43,442 bases of DNA, from contig SVLO01000019.1 in the NCBI GenBank assembly GCA_015067885.1, positions 1 to 43,442 of the forward strand. The letters run 5' to 3'. The notes beneath the pieces were generated by a model. It had not been told where the DNA came from and did not search any database. It saw only the letters and a list, made by a program, of their open reading frames with translations. The DNA comes from Oscillospiraceae bacterium (lineage in GTDB: Bacteria; Bacillota; Clostridia; Oscillospirales; Oscillospiraceae). This document shows, in pieces, positions 7,893 through 13,911 of the stretch. Positions within the stretch are counted from its first letter, which is position 1. Every line of letters starts with the position of its first letter. Made by a program: the position numbers and the translations under genes.

Positions 7893-7945
7893 AAGGCTTC
7901 TCCTTGAGGAGAAGCTGTCAGCCGCAAGGCTGACTGATGAGGTGG
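7891..7945 (+). repeat. Left terminal repeat of the DUF559 element (copy A)
   Basis: A 55-base unit made of two small hairpins: GGCTTCTCC-TTGA-GGAGAAGC and GTCAGCC-GCAA-GGCTGAC, ending TGATGAGGTGG. It recurs with one mismatch at 8370-8424. The ending GAGGTGG forms the ribosome site of the gene that starts at 7951. Confidence 0.9.
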
Positions 7946-7950
7946 AAATC

Positions 7951-8301
7951 ATGAACCACACCAACAATCCCAAATTGACCCCGAACGCGCAAACACTACG
8001 CAGGACCATGACCAAGGAGGAGCGACATCTTTGGTATGATTTTTTGAAATCCCTCCCCGTCACGTTCCATCGTCAGAAGGTCATCGGTCCCTATATCGCA
8101 GATTTTTATTGCGCCTCGGCGAAGCTGGTCATCGAGTTGGACGGCTCACAGCACTATGAAGGTTCCGGCCAAAAAACGGACCGTGTCCGTGATGAATATT
8201 TGCGTGGCTTAGGGCTTACAGTTCTGCGTTATTCAAATCTTGATGTTTCCAAAAACTTTACCGCTGTGTGCGAAGATGTCCTCTCTCACATCCCCAAATA
8301 A
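7951..8301 (+). CDS. DUF559 domain protein, Vsr-like predicted nuclease
   Basis: The 116-residue protein is a stand-alone DUF559 domain (PD-(D/E)XK-like, related to Vsr). Visible motifs are LRRTMTKEERHLWYDFLK, FHRQKVIGPYIADFYC and LVIELDGSQHY, with the D of ADFYC and the E, D and H of IELDGSQH forming the expected metal site; the tail LRGLGLTVLRYSNLDV is also family-typical. A DNA-cleaving role is inferred from the fold; no member's reaction is assumed here. The start at 7951 uses GAGGTGG at the end of the terminal repeat. It lies 58 bases after cysS, between inverted repeats, so it was probably inserted there and may be read from the cysS transcript. Confidence 0.88.
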   Translation: MNHTNNPKLTPNAQTLRRTMTKEERHLWYDFLKSLPVTFHRQKVIGPYIADFYCASAKLVIELDGSQHYEGSGQKTDRVRDEYLRGLGLTVLRYSNLDVSKNFTAVCEDVLSHIPK

Positions 8302-8353
8302 CACCTCATCCGACCTCGCTGCGCTCGGCCACCTTCCCCTCAAGGGGAAGGCT
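8302..8353 (-). repeat. Right terminal repeat of the DUF559 element (inverted, diverged)
   Basis: Read on the minus strand it is AAGCCTTCCCCTTGAGGGGAAGG, a GCGCAGCG-containing hairpin, and GGATGAGGTG. It mirrors the left repeat in layout but differs in many bases, as compensated hairpins do. It starts at the base after the nuclease stop codon. Confidence 0.8.
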
Positions 8354-8369
8354 TGGTCATCGCCTCCCA

Positions 8370-8424
8370 AAAAGGCTTCTCCTTGAGGAGAAACTGTCAG
8401 CCGCAAGGCTGACTGATGAGGTGG
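8370..8424 (+). repeat. Second copy of the left terminal repeat (copy B)
   Basis: Identical to 7891-7945 except for one base (GAGAAG versus GAGAAA). It stands alone, with no nuclease gene after it, and is followed by TCAAATAAA and a terminator. Confidence 0.9.
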
Positions 8425-8439
8425 TCAAATAAATACACA

Positions 8440-8473
8440 AAAACACGAGTCATCAGAAGATGACTCGTGTTTT
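8440..8473. terminator. Two-way terminator between the DUF559 element and the XRE gene
   Basis: AAAACACGAGTCATC, a 4-base AGAA loop, then the exact complement ending in GTGTTTT. It can stop transcripts from cysS on the plus strand and the XRE gene on the minus strand. Confidence 0.85.
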
Positions 8474-8702
8474 ATCGTTTCGCACCGGGTTTAGGTCCCG
8501 CGCCCCCGACACCGAGAATATAGTCCGTTGTGGTCTTGTAAAGCTCTGCCAGTCGAATCAAGACATCGGTAGGAATATCTCTCAACCCGCGCTCATAGCG
8601 GCTGTATTGCGGCTGTTTCATGCCAAGATAATCCGCCACCTGCTGTTGGGTCAGGTCGTGATCCTCCCGCAAATCCCGCAATCTGGGATAGTAATTGTCC
8701 AT
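8472..8702 (-). CDS. XRE-family helix-turn-helix regulator
   Basis: The 76-residue protein is essentially one lambda-repressor-like HTH: LRDLREDHDLTQQQVADYLGMKQPQYSRYERGLRDIPTDVLIRLAELYKTTTDYILG. Such small proteins bind short palindromes, often autoregulating and controlling a divergent neighbour. The start is uncertain: the ATG at 8702 gives the conventional length but has only a weak GAGAG 14 bases upstream; an in-frame ATG at 8720 would add six residues. It is divergent from the membrane protein gene at 8816, and inverted CC(G/A)TTTGG sites flank that gene's promoter. The same DYLLG/DYILG ending is seen in the second XRE protein at 17822. Confidence 0.88.
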   Translation of the reverse strand: MDNYYPRLRDLREDHDLTQQQVADYLGMKQPQYSRYERGLRDIPTDVLIRLAELYKTTTDYILGVGGAGPKPGAKR

Positions 8703-8718
8703 GTCAACACCAACTCTC

Positions 8719-8788
8719 ATATCCGTTTGGTATTGACATCCTAACACGCAAATATTACAATTATCCCATCCAATAACCATTTGGATAT
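8719..8788. promoter_or_regulatory. Candidate paired operator of the XRE regulator
   Basis: ATATCCGTTTGGT (8719-8731) and ACCATTTGGATAT (8776-8788) form an inverted pair sharing ATATCC and TGGT; both contain CC(G/A)TTTGG. They bracket the promoter at 8733-8761. Assigned by symmetry only. Confidence 0.4.
8733..8761 (+). promoter_or_regulatory. Promoter of the 161-residue membrane protein gene
   Basis: TTGACA (8733-8738), 17-base spacer, TACAAT (8756-8761). Start near 8768 gives a leader of about 48 bases. It lies between the two inverted CC(G/A)TTTGG sites. Confidence 0.75.
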
Positions 8789-8815
8789 ACCATTACACGG
8801 ACAGGAGAGAGATAA

Positions 8816-9301
8816 ATGCACCCAAAAGTCGAATCTTACATCCAGGAAAAAGAAGCCGCCAGGAAAAGCACTTACGAAAAAGAGAAACAGACATTTCTCC
8901 TTCGAGAGCACTTCACTGAATTTGTCCCAAATCCAAAGCAAGATGTCGGATACACCGATGAATACCCCTGCCAGAAATCCGACCCCGAAACGGGAAAGAT
9001 TTGTTACGGCAAGATGGTTCCCATTGAAATCAGCGACGAGGAGTATGAGCTGCTGCGTGCTGCTTCCGGAACCGTCGGCGCAAGCAACCAAAACAAGGTT
9101 GCCTCCCTTCTTCAAGTGATTGCATATGTCATCTATTGCTCCGCCGCTCTTGCCGCACTGATTCTGTTCCTTTCCGGTGACGAAAACCTGTGGCCCTTTG
9201 CCTTCGCTGCCATCCCCGCAGGTTTGATCAGCGGCACCTCCTTCCTCGGCTTCGCCGAAATTATCAAGTTGCTGCATCAAATCAACCGTAAAGTAAAGTA
9301 A
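8816..9301 (+). CDS. Hypothetical two-span membrane protein
   Basis: I do not recognise a family for this 161-residue protein. Residues 1-95 are hydrophilic, with a charged helical start (ESYIQEKEAARKSTYEKEKQ) and a DEYPCQKSDPETGKICYG stretch whose two Cys could form a small metal knuckle. Two hydrophobic spans follow (VASLLQVIAYVIYCSAALAALILFL and LWPFAFAAIPAGLISGTSFLGF), then a basic tail, LLHQINRKVK. That suggests a cytoplasmic N-terminal domain tethered to the membrane. GGAGAGAG precedes the ATG, it has a consensus promoter, and a terminator follows at once, so it is a single-gene unit. The divergent XRE gene is its likely regulator. Confidence 0.8.
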   Translation: MHPKVESYIQEKEAARKSTYEKEKQTFLLREHFTEFVPNPKQDVGYTDEYPCQKSDPETGKICYGKMVPIEISDEEYELLRAASGTVGASNQNKVASLLQVIAYVIYCSAALAALILFLSGDENLWPFAFAAIPAGLISGTSFLGFAEIIKLLHQINRKVK

Positions 9302-9311
9302 AGTAAAACAG

Positions 9312-9345
9312 ACGGTGCCGAGCAGTTGCTCGGCACCGTTTCGTT
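9312..9345. terminator. Terminator between the membrane protein gene and sufB
   Basis: ACGGTGCCGAGCA pairs with TGCTCGGCACCGT, followed by TTCGTT. It lies between convergent genes and may act for both. Confidence 0.8.
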
Positions 9346-9354
9346 ATGCCCTGT

Positions 9355-10272
9355 TTACTTCAAGAACCCGTTGACGATCTGTTCCTCGGCCTCCTGCTCG
9401 GTCAGGCCCAGGGTCATGAGCTTGATGAGCTGCTCGCCGGCAATTTTGCCGATGGCCGCCTCGTGAATGAGGCTGGCATCAATATGATTGGCGGTTATCT
9501 CCGGCACGGCGGTGACGTGGGCCTTGTCCATGATAATGGCGTCGCACTCGGTATGGCCGGAGCAGGCGGCGTTGCCGTTGATGCGGGAGAAAAATTCCTG
9601 CCGGGACTCGTCCTTGGCCACGGAGCGGGAAATGACGTTGGCGCTGCAGCCCTCGCCGTCCATGTCCACGGTGAACTCGGTGCGGGCGTACTGCTGGCCG
9701 TGGGTCATGATTTTCTCCTTGACGATGAGGGTGGCCTTCTCGGCCAGCTTGGCAGAGGTCTTGCGGTCGGTGGAGTCCACGCCCTTGATTTGGGTGGTCT
9801 CCATCTCCATCCAGCTGCCCTCGGCCATCTCGATAACGCTCTCGGGATTCATGACCCGCTGGCCGTTGCCGTCACCGTTGGCGTAGTGGCGCTCCACGTA
9901 GCGCACCTTGGCGTTTTTGCCCACGAAGAAGCGGTGGATACCGTCGTGCTGGCTGGTTTCGTCACCGCTGTTGTGGATGCCGCAGCCGGCCACGATGACC
10001 ACGTCACAGTCCTCGCCAATGTAGAAATCGTTATAAACCATCTCCTTCAGGCCGGACTGGCTGATGAGGACGGGGATGTGAACGCTCTCGTTCTTGGTGC
10101 CGGGCTTGATGATGATATCAATACCGGGGCCGTCGGTCTTGTTGACGATGTCGATATTGGCGGTGGTGTTCCGTCCGGCGGATTCGCCGTTGGACCGGAT
10201 ATTATAGGCGCCCGAAGGCACCTCGTGCAATTCAGCTACCTGCTCAAGCAGGCCGCGCTCGATACTGTTCAT
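9355..10272 (-). CDS. sufB: SufB/SufD-family Fe-S scaffold protein (short, SmsB-like)
   Basis: The 305-residue protein is a SufB/SufD beta-helix scaffold partner. Recognisable parts are the SQSGLKEMVYNDFYIGEDCDVVIVAGCGIHNSG core, KIMTHGQQYARTEF, the SRSVAKDESRQEFFSRINGNAACSGHTECDAIIMD segment and the HEAAIGKIAGEQLIKLMTLGLTEQEAEEQIVNGFL tail that contacts SufC. Typical SufB is about 465 residues and SufD about 420, so this is the short form seen with minimal SufCB (SMS) systems. AGGAGG lies before the ATG. It is second in a leftward pair, 14 bases after sufC. No SufS, SufU or SufD gene adjoins, so sulfur delivery must come from elsewhere. Confidence 0.9.
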   Translation of the reverse strand: MNSIERGLLEQVAELHEVPSGAYNIRSNGESAGRNTTANIDIVNKTDGPGIDIIIKPGTKNESVHIPVLISQSGLKEMVYNDFYIGEDCDVVIVAGCGIHNSGDETSQHDGIHRFFVGKNAKVRYVERHYANGDGNGQRVMNPESVIEMAEGSWMEMETTQIKGVDSTDRKTSAKLAEKATLIVKEKIMTHGQQYARTEFTVDMDGEGCSANVISRSVAKDESRQEFFSRINGNAACSGHTECDAIIMDKAHVTAVPEITANHIDASLIHEAAIGKIAGEQLIKLMTLGLTEQEAEEQIVNGFLK

Positions 10273-10286
10273 ATTGCAAGCCTCCT

Positions 10287-11012
10287 TTACAGCTTGTCCG
10301 CCAGCACGCTGCACACGCTGCCGGTGCCAGCCAGCAGATGGGGCAGCACCTGGTCCCGGGTGCCTTCCCGCTCCACACGGCCGCCGGCCAGCACGATGAT
10401 GCGGTCGGCAATGTTCAGGATACGCTCCTGGTGAGAGATGATCATGATGGAACCGTTGATGGTCTGGTGCATCTTCTCAAAGACCTGGATCAGGTTGCCG
10501 AAGGACCACAGGTCGATACCCGCCTCCGGCTCGTCAAAGACGGACAGCTTGGTACCCCGGGCGATGATCATGGCGATCTCAATGCGCTTGAGTTCACCGC
10601 CGGACAGAGAGGCGTTGACCTCCCGGTTGATGTAATCCTTGGCACACAGGCCCACCTCGGACAGGTAGTTGCACGCCTCGGACACCGTGATGGCCTTGCC
10701 CGCCGCCATGGTGATGAGGTCCCGGACCGTCAGGCCCTTGAACCGCACCGGCTGCTGGAAGGCGAAGCTGACGCCACGCCTGGCCCGCTGGGTGATGTCC
10801 AGGTCGGTGATGTCCTCCCCATCCAGAAGGATACGGCCGGTGGTGGGCTTGATGATACCCGCAATGACCTTGGCCAAAGTGGACTTGCCGCCGCCGTTGG
10901 GGCCGGTGATGGCAACAAACCGCTCGTCAATGGTCAGGTTGATGTCCTTCAAAATTCCCTTTTGCTGCTCCGGAGTGTTTACTTCGAAGCTGATGTTCTT
11001 CAGTTCAAGCAT
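10287..11012 (-). CDS. sufC: Fe-S cluster assembly ATPase SufC
   Basis: The 241-residue ABC ATPase has Walker A GPNGGGKST near residue 37, a Q-loop (FAFQQP), signature LSGGELKR, Walker B LSVFDEPEAGIDLW and switch His in IISHQE. The combination SFAFQQPVRF and EPEAGID is typical of SufC, which powers the SufB scaffold rather than transport; there are no membrane partners. The ATG at 11012 follows GGAGGAGACC. It is first in the sufCB unit, with a promoter at 11072-11100 and a Fur-box-like sequence between promoter and gene, suggesting induction when iron is short. Confidence 0.95.
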   Translation of the reverse strand: MLELKNISFEVNTPEQQKGILKDINLTIDERFVAITGPNGGGKSTLAKVIAGIIKPTTGRILLDGEDITDLDITQRARRGVSFAFQQPVRFKGLTVRDLITMAAGKAITVSEACNYLSEVGLCAKDYINREVNASLSGGELKRIEIAMIIARGTKLSVFDEPEAGIDLWSFGNLIQVFEKMHQTINGSIMIISHQERILNIADRIIVLAGGRVEREGTRDQVLPHLLAGTGSVCSVLADKL

Positions 11013-11055
11013 ATTGGTCTCCTCCGTATGGTCACGCGGCATTGCCGCTATTATT

Positions 11056-11068
11056 AATGATAACCATT
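11056..11068. promoter_or_regulatory. Fur-box-like site at the sufCB promoter
   Basis: AATGATAACCATT matches the 13-base core of the classical 19-base Fur box (AATGATAATCATT) at 12 of 13 positions. It lies just downstream of the -10 box, around the predicted start point, where a repressor would block sufCB. Confidence 0.55.
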
Positions 11069-11071
11069 CTT

Positions 11072-11100
11072 ATTATAATGCATGATCCCTTATTTGTCCA
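11072..11100 (-). promoter_or_regulatory. Promoter of sufCB
   Basis: On the minus strand TGGACA (11100-11095), 17-base spacer, TATAAT (11077-11072). Start near 11065, about 53 bases before sufC. Confidence 0.75.
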
Positions 11101-11192
11101 CAGTTATTTTGCCACAATTTCCCCTCAAACAGACGAAAATGACAAAAAAAACTCCGGGGCGACACACAGCGATTATTATAGCTAATTTCCTC

Positions 11193-11221
11193 TTGCTTTT
11201 CAATATGTTTTATGTTATAAA
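11193..11221 (+). promoter_or_regulatory. Promoter of the Phe T-box transcript
   Basis: TTGCTT (11193-11198), 17-base spacer, TATAAA (11216-11221). The start should be just before the T-box leader that begins near 11238. Confidence 0.75.
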
Positions 11222-11237
11222 AGGTGTGAGTTAAATG

Positions 11238-11467
11238 CGAGGAACGGGAAAATAGCGTGTTTTCGCTTATCAGAGAGGGGTGGTCACCGGCTGAAAGCCG
11301 CCCCGAAGCGTGTCGCTTGGTTCGCCCGGGAGCTGCCGCAGAGATGCGGACGGTGGCCCACCGTTATCGGGGTATGAGTGTGCGCCCTAGGGCGCAAATG
11401 CGGGTGGTACCGCGGAAGGAGGTTGCCTTTCGTCCCTGTTTGTTGTGGGATGAGGGGTATTTTTTTC
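11238..11467 (+). promoter_or_regulatory. T-box leader, probably specific for tRNA-Phe
   Basis: The leader has the CAGAGAGGGG AG bulge (about 11269), an apical G-T-C-A-C-C-G-G region, the T-box core GGGTGGTACCGCGG (11402-11415) and a terminator whose arms CGTCCC and GGGATG precede TATTTTTTT (to 11467). Beneath the helix AGCG/CGCT, the 3' side of the specifier loop reads TTC-G (11321-11323), a Phe codon followed by G. TGGT in the T-box pairs with ACCA, fitting the A discriminator of tRNA-Phe. It should raise expression of the MFS gene, pheS and pheT when phenylalanine is short. Folding was not computed. Confidence 0.88.
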
Positions 11468-11501
11468 GCCTATGCCACAGGGGTCTGAAAAGGAGGCCGC
11501 A

Positions 11502-12767
11502 ATGCATCTCTACAAGCAAGATACCTATCAGCACAACGCCAGTATGCGTTTGCTCATCACCTTCATCAGCTCGGTCAGCAGTTCCCTGTTCCCCCTGACG
11601 GTGCTGCAGAGCTTTCTGCTCGGAAAAGGACTGAGCTATGACGATTTGGCACTGTACTCCACCCTGGGTACCGTGGCCACCGCCCTGGTGCTGTTCCTGC
11701 TTCCCGGTCTGGCTGACGCGGTCAAGCGGTTCTCCTCCTTCCGGCGAATGTTGGTTCTGATCACCGCCATGCTGGCAACCACCCCCCTGACCCTGCTGCT
11801 GATCCGGCTGTTCGCCCCCGATATGCCCGGAGGCACAGTGTTCCTGCTGATTTTATTGGCCCACATCATTGCCAGCGTGCTGCACACGGGTCTGTATTCC
11901 ACCTTCGACCCCAAGGCCATGGTTCGCCTTGGCCTGAACGGTCCCAACATCACCCGGCTGATCGGCCTGACCAGTTTGTTGTCCTATGTGGCCACCATTT
12001 TGAGCAGCCTGATCATCCCCTTCTTTACCGATTCCGACACCCGGGACCCCTATGTGTGGCTGCCCGCCCTGTCTGTGGGCGGTATCCTGCTGGCGGCCTG
12101 CCTGATGTTCCTGTACCGCCCCGGTTCCGAGGATGTCATCTCCCCCGCACGAAAGCACGTATCCCCCCTGCACGTGTGCCGGCAGATCTTCCCCCTGCCC
12201 CAGTTCCGGCTGCTGATGGTCCCCAACATCCTGCGCTCTGTGGGCGACAGCGTGCGTGCCTTTCTGACCCCCATCGGTCTGGTGGTCTTTGCGCAGGAAT
12301 CCTCTGCGGTGGGTCTGTTCACCATCGCCGGCTCCGTGGGCGGCACCCTGGGCTGCCTGCTGCTGGTGGTGCTGCAAAAGCGGGTCAACCTGGGTCGGCT
12401 GTACCTGCTGGCCACAACCACCATCGGTGCGGTACTGGTGGCCTCCTGTGCCATCCACAGCCTGCCTCTCTACGCCCTTGCGGTAGCTCTGTCCTCCTGC
12501 AGCTTTATGCTGTACGGCTCTCTGCCCGGCATCGTGACCTATCAGTACGTCCCCGCCGACGTCATCGGCAGCTTCTCCGCCCTGCGGCTGTTCATATTGA
12601 ACCTGTTCAACAGCGCCTTCGGCTACGTCATCGGCGTGATTTTGGACTGGAACATTCCGTTCCTGCCCCTGTCCATTGCCGCGCTGTTGGCCTATTTTGC
12701 CAGCGGCGTACTGTTCCAGCGTGCCTGCCGCAAGATGGATGCAGATAAGGCAACCGAACCCTCTTAA
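11502..12767 (+). CDS. MFS-type transporter under Phe T-box control
   Basis: The 421-residue protein has about 12 hydrophobic spans in two halves, the pattern of a major facilitator. A DAVKRFSSFRRM loop after span 2 resembles the MFS inter-span 2-3 motif, and a hydrophilic loop with YRPGSEDVISPARKH joins the halves. No specific subfamily is recognisable, so substrate is open. The ATG at 11502 follows AAAGGAGG. It sits directly after the T-box terminator and 34 bases before pheS with no terminator, so it should be co-transcribed with pheST. That makes an aromatic amino acid or dipeptide importer a reasonable guess; an exporter is also possible. Confidence 0.87.
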   Translation: MHLYKQDTYQHNASMRLLITFISSVSSSLFPLTVLQSFLLGKGLSYDDLALYSTLGTVATALVLFLLPGLADAVKRFSSFRRMLVLITAMLATTPLTLLLIRLFAPDMPGGTVFLLILLAHIIASVLHTGLYSTFDPKAMVRLGLNGPNITRLIGLTSLLSYVATILSSLIIPFFTDSDTRDPYVWLPALSVGGILLAACLMFLYRPGSEDVISPARKHVSPLHVCRQIFPLPQFRLLMVPNILRSVGDSVRAFLTPIGLVVFAQESSAVGLFTIAGSVGGTLGCLLLVVLQKRVNLGRLYLLATTTIGAVLVASCAIHSLPLYALAVALSSCSFMLYGSLPGIVTYQYVPADVIGSFSALRLFILNLFNSAFGYVIGVILDWNIPFLPLSIAALLAYFASGVLFQRACRKMDADKATEPS

Positions 12768-12801
12768 CATTTTGTAAAACCCACGAAAGGATGAATAATA
12801 G

Positions 12802-13827
12802 ATGAAAGAACAGTTAGCAAAGATCCGCGCCGAGGCGCTGGCCGCCTTTGACGCCGCCGCCGACAGCGCCGCCCTGGACGCCCTGCGCGTGCAGTACCTG
12901 GGCAAGAAGGGCGAGCTGACCGCCGTGCTGAAGATGATGGGCGGCCTGTCCGCCGAGGAGCGCCCCGTCATGGGCCAGCTGGCCAACGAGGTACGCGCCG
13001 CCCTGGAACAGGCCATCGAGGCCACCGCCAAGAAACTGGAGGCCGCCGCCCTGGAGCAGCAGCTCAAGGACGAGGCCCTGGATGTCACCATCCCCGGCAC
13101 CCCCGCCGTTATGGGCCACAAGCACCCCATGTACATCGCCCTGGACGAGATCAAGGACATCTTCATCGGCATGGGCTTCACCGTGCTGGACGGCCCCGAG
13201 ATCGAGCTGGCCGAGCTGAACTTCGACCGCCTGAACGCCGAGGAAGGCCACCCCTCCCGCGACTGGTCCGACACCTTCTACTTCGATGAGGATAGCCGGG
13301 TGATGCTGCGCTCCCAGACCAGCCCTATGCAGGTGCGCGCCATGGACACCATGGACCTGCCCATCCGTATTGTGGCCCCCGGCCGCGTGTACCGCAAGGA
13401 CGAGGTGGACGCCACCCACTCCCCCATGTTCCATCAGGTGGAGGGTATGGTCATCGACAAGGGCGTGACCATGGCCGACCTGAAAGGTACCCTGAACACC
13501 GTGGTGGAGCAGTTGTACGGTGAGGGTACTAAGACGAGATTCCGTCCCCACCACTTCCCCTTTACCGAACCCTCCTGCGAGATGGATGTACAGTGCCACA
13601 AGTGCGGCGGCGAGGGCTGCCCCACCTGTAAGGGTGAGGGCTGGATCGAGCTGCTGGGCGCCGGCATGATCCACCCCAAGGTGCTGAAGATGGCCGGTAT
13701 CGACACCGAGGTGTACTCCGGCTGGGCCTTCGGCATCGGTCTGGAGCGTACCGCCATGCGCCGGTTCAAGATCGCCGACCTGCGCCTGATCTTCGAAAAC
13801 GATATCCGTTTTCTTGAACAATTCTGA
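12802..13827 (+). CDS. pheS: Phenylalanyl-tRNA synthetase alpha subunit
   Basis: The 341-residue protein is the catalytic alpha chain of the (alpha-beta)2 enzyme that charges tRNA-Phe. It opens with a coiled-coil tRNA-binding arm (residues 1-85) and continues with class II motifs: MGFTVLDGPEIE, the motif 2 region RSQTSPMQVRAM with GRVYRKDEVDATHSPMFHQVEG, the CHKCGGEGCPTCKGEGWIELLGAGM stretch and motif 3 FGIGLERTAMRRF. Length is normal. AAAGGA lies upstream of the ATG. It is the middle gene of the Phe T-box operon. Its last 17 bases, with the stop codon, form the left arm and loop of an 11-bp hairpin. Confidence 0.97.
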   Translation: MKEQLAKIRAEALAAFDAAADSAALDALRVQYLGKKGELTAVLKMMGGLSAEERPVMGQLANEVRAALEQAIEATAKKLEAAALEQQLKDEALDVTIPGTPAVMGHKHPMYIALDEIKDIFIGMGFTVLDGPEIELAELNFDRLNAEEGHPSRDWSDTFYFDEDSRVMLRSQTSPMQVRAMDTMDLPIRIVAPGRVYRKDEVDATHSPMFHQVEGMVIDKGVTMADLKGTLNTVVEQLYGEGTKTRFRPHHFPFTEPSCEMDVQCHKCGGEGCPTCKGEGWIELLGAGMIHPKVLKMAGIDTEVYSGWAFGIGLERTAMRRFKIADLRLIFENDIRFLEQF

Positions 13828-13890
13828 TTGTTCAAGAATTAGGAATTAGGAATGAGGAATTTCTAATTCCTAACTCCTCATTCCTAATTT
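13811..13890. repeat. Palindromic repeat between pheS and pheT
   Basis: TTCTTGAACAA (13811-13821) and TTGTTCAAGAA (13828-13838) form a perfect 11-bp stem around the pheS stop codon. Next to it (13837-13890) is a second, larger inverted repeat built from TTAGGAATTAGGAATGAGG and its approximate complement. A half copy of the latter is at 18544-18580. No T-run follows, so it is more likely a processing or attenuation hairpin, or a repeat element, than a terminator. Confidence 0.75.
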
Positions 13891-13911
13891 AACAAAAAGG
13901 GAGTTGTAAAT

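Larger units (their letters stand above)
7893..8353 (+). mobile_element. Compact DUF559-nuclease element bounded by imperfect inverted repeats
   Basis: About 461 bases comprise a left terminal repeat (to 7945), a single gene (7951-8301) and a right terminal repeat (8302-8353) in inverted orientation. Both ends read AGCC/GGCT, a CTTGAG hairpin, a second small hairpin and GATGAGGTG inward. The gene has no other flanking DNA: its ribosome site is in the left repeat and its stop codon abuts the right one. A solo left-type end follows at 8370. That this is mobile is inferred from architecture and from gene-less relatives at 18073-18192 and 18276-18429. Confidence 0.6.

Noticed and set aside
7893-8430. 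CRISPR array, because of repeated 55-base units
   Set aside because: Only two direct copies about 480 bases apart with a gene between; no regular spacers and no cas genes.
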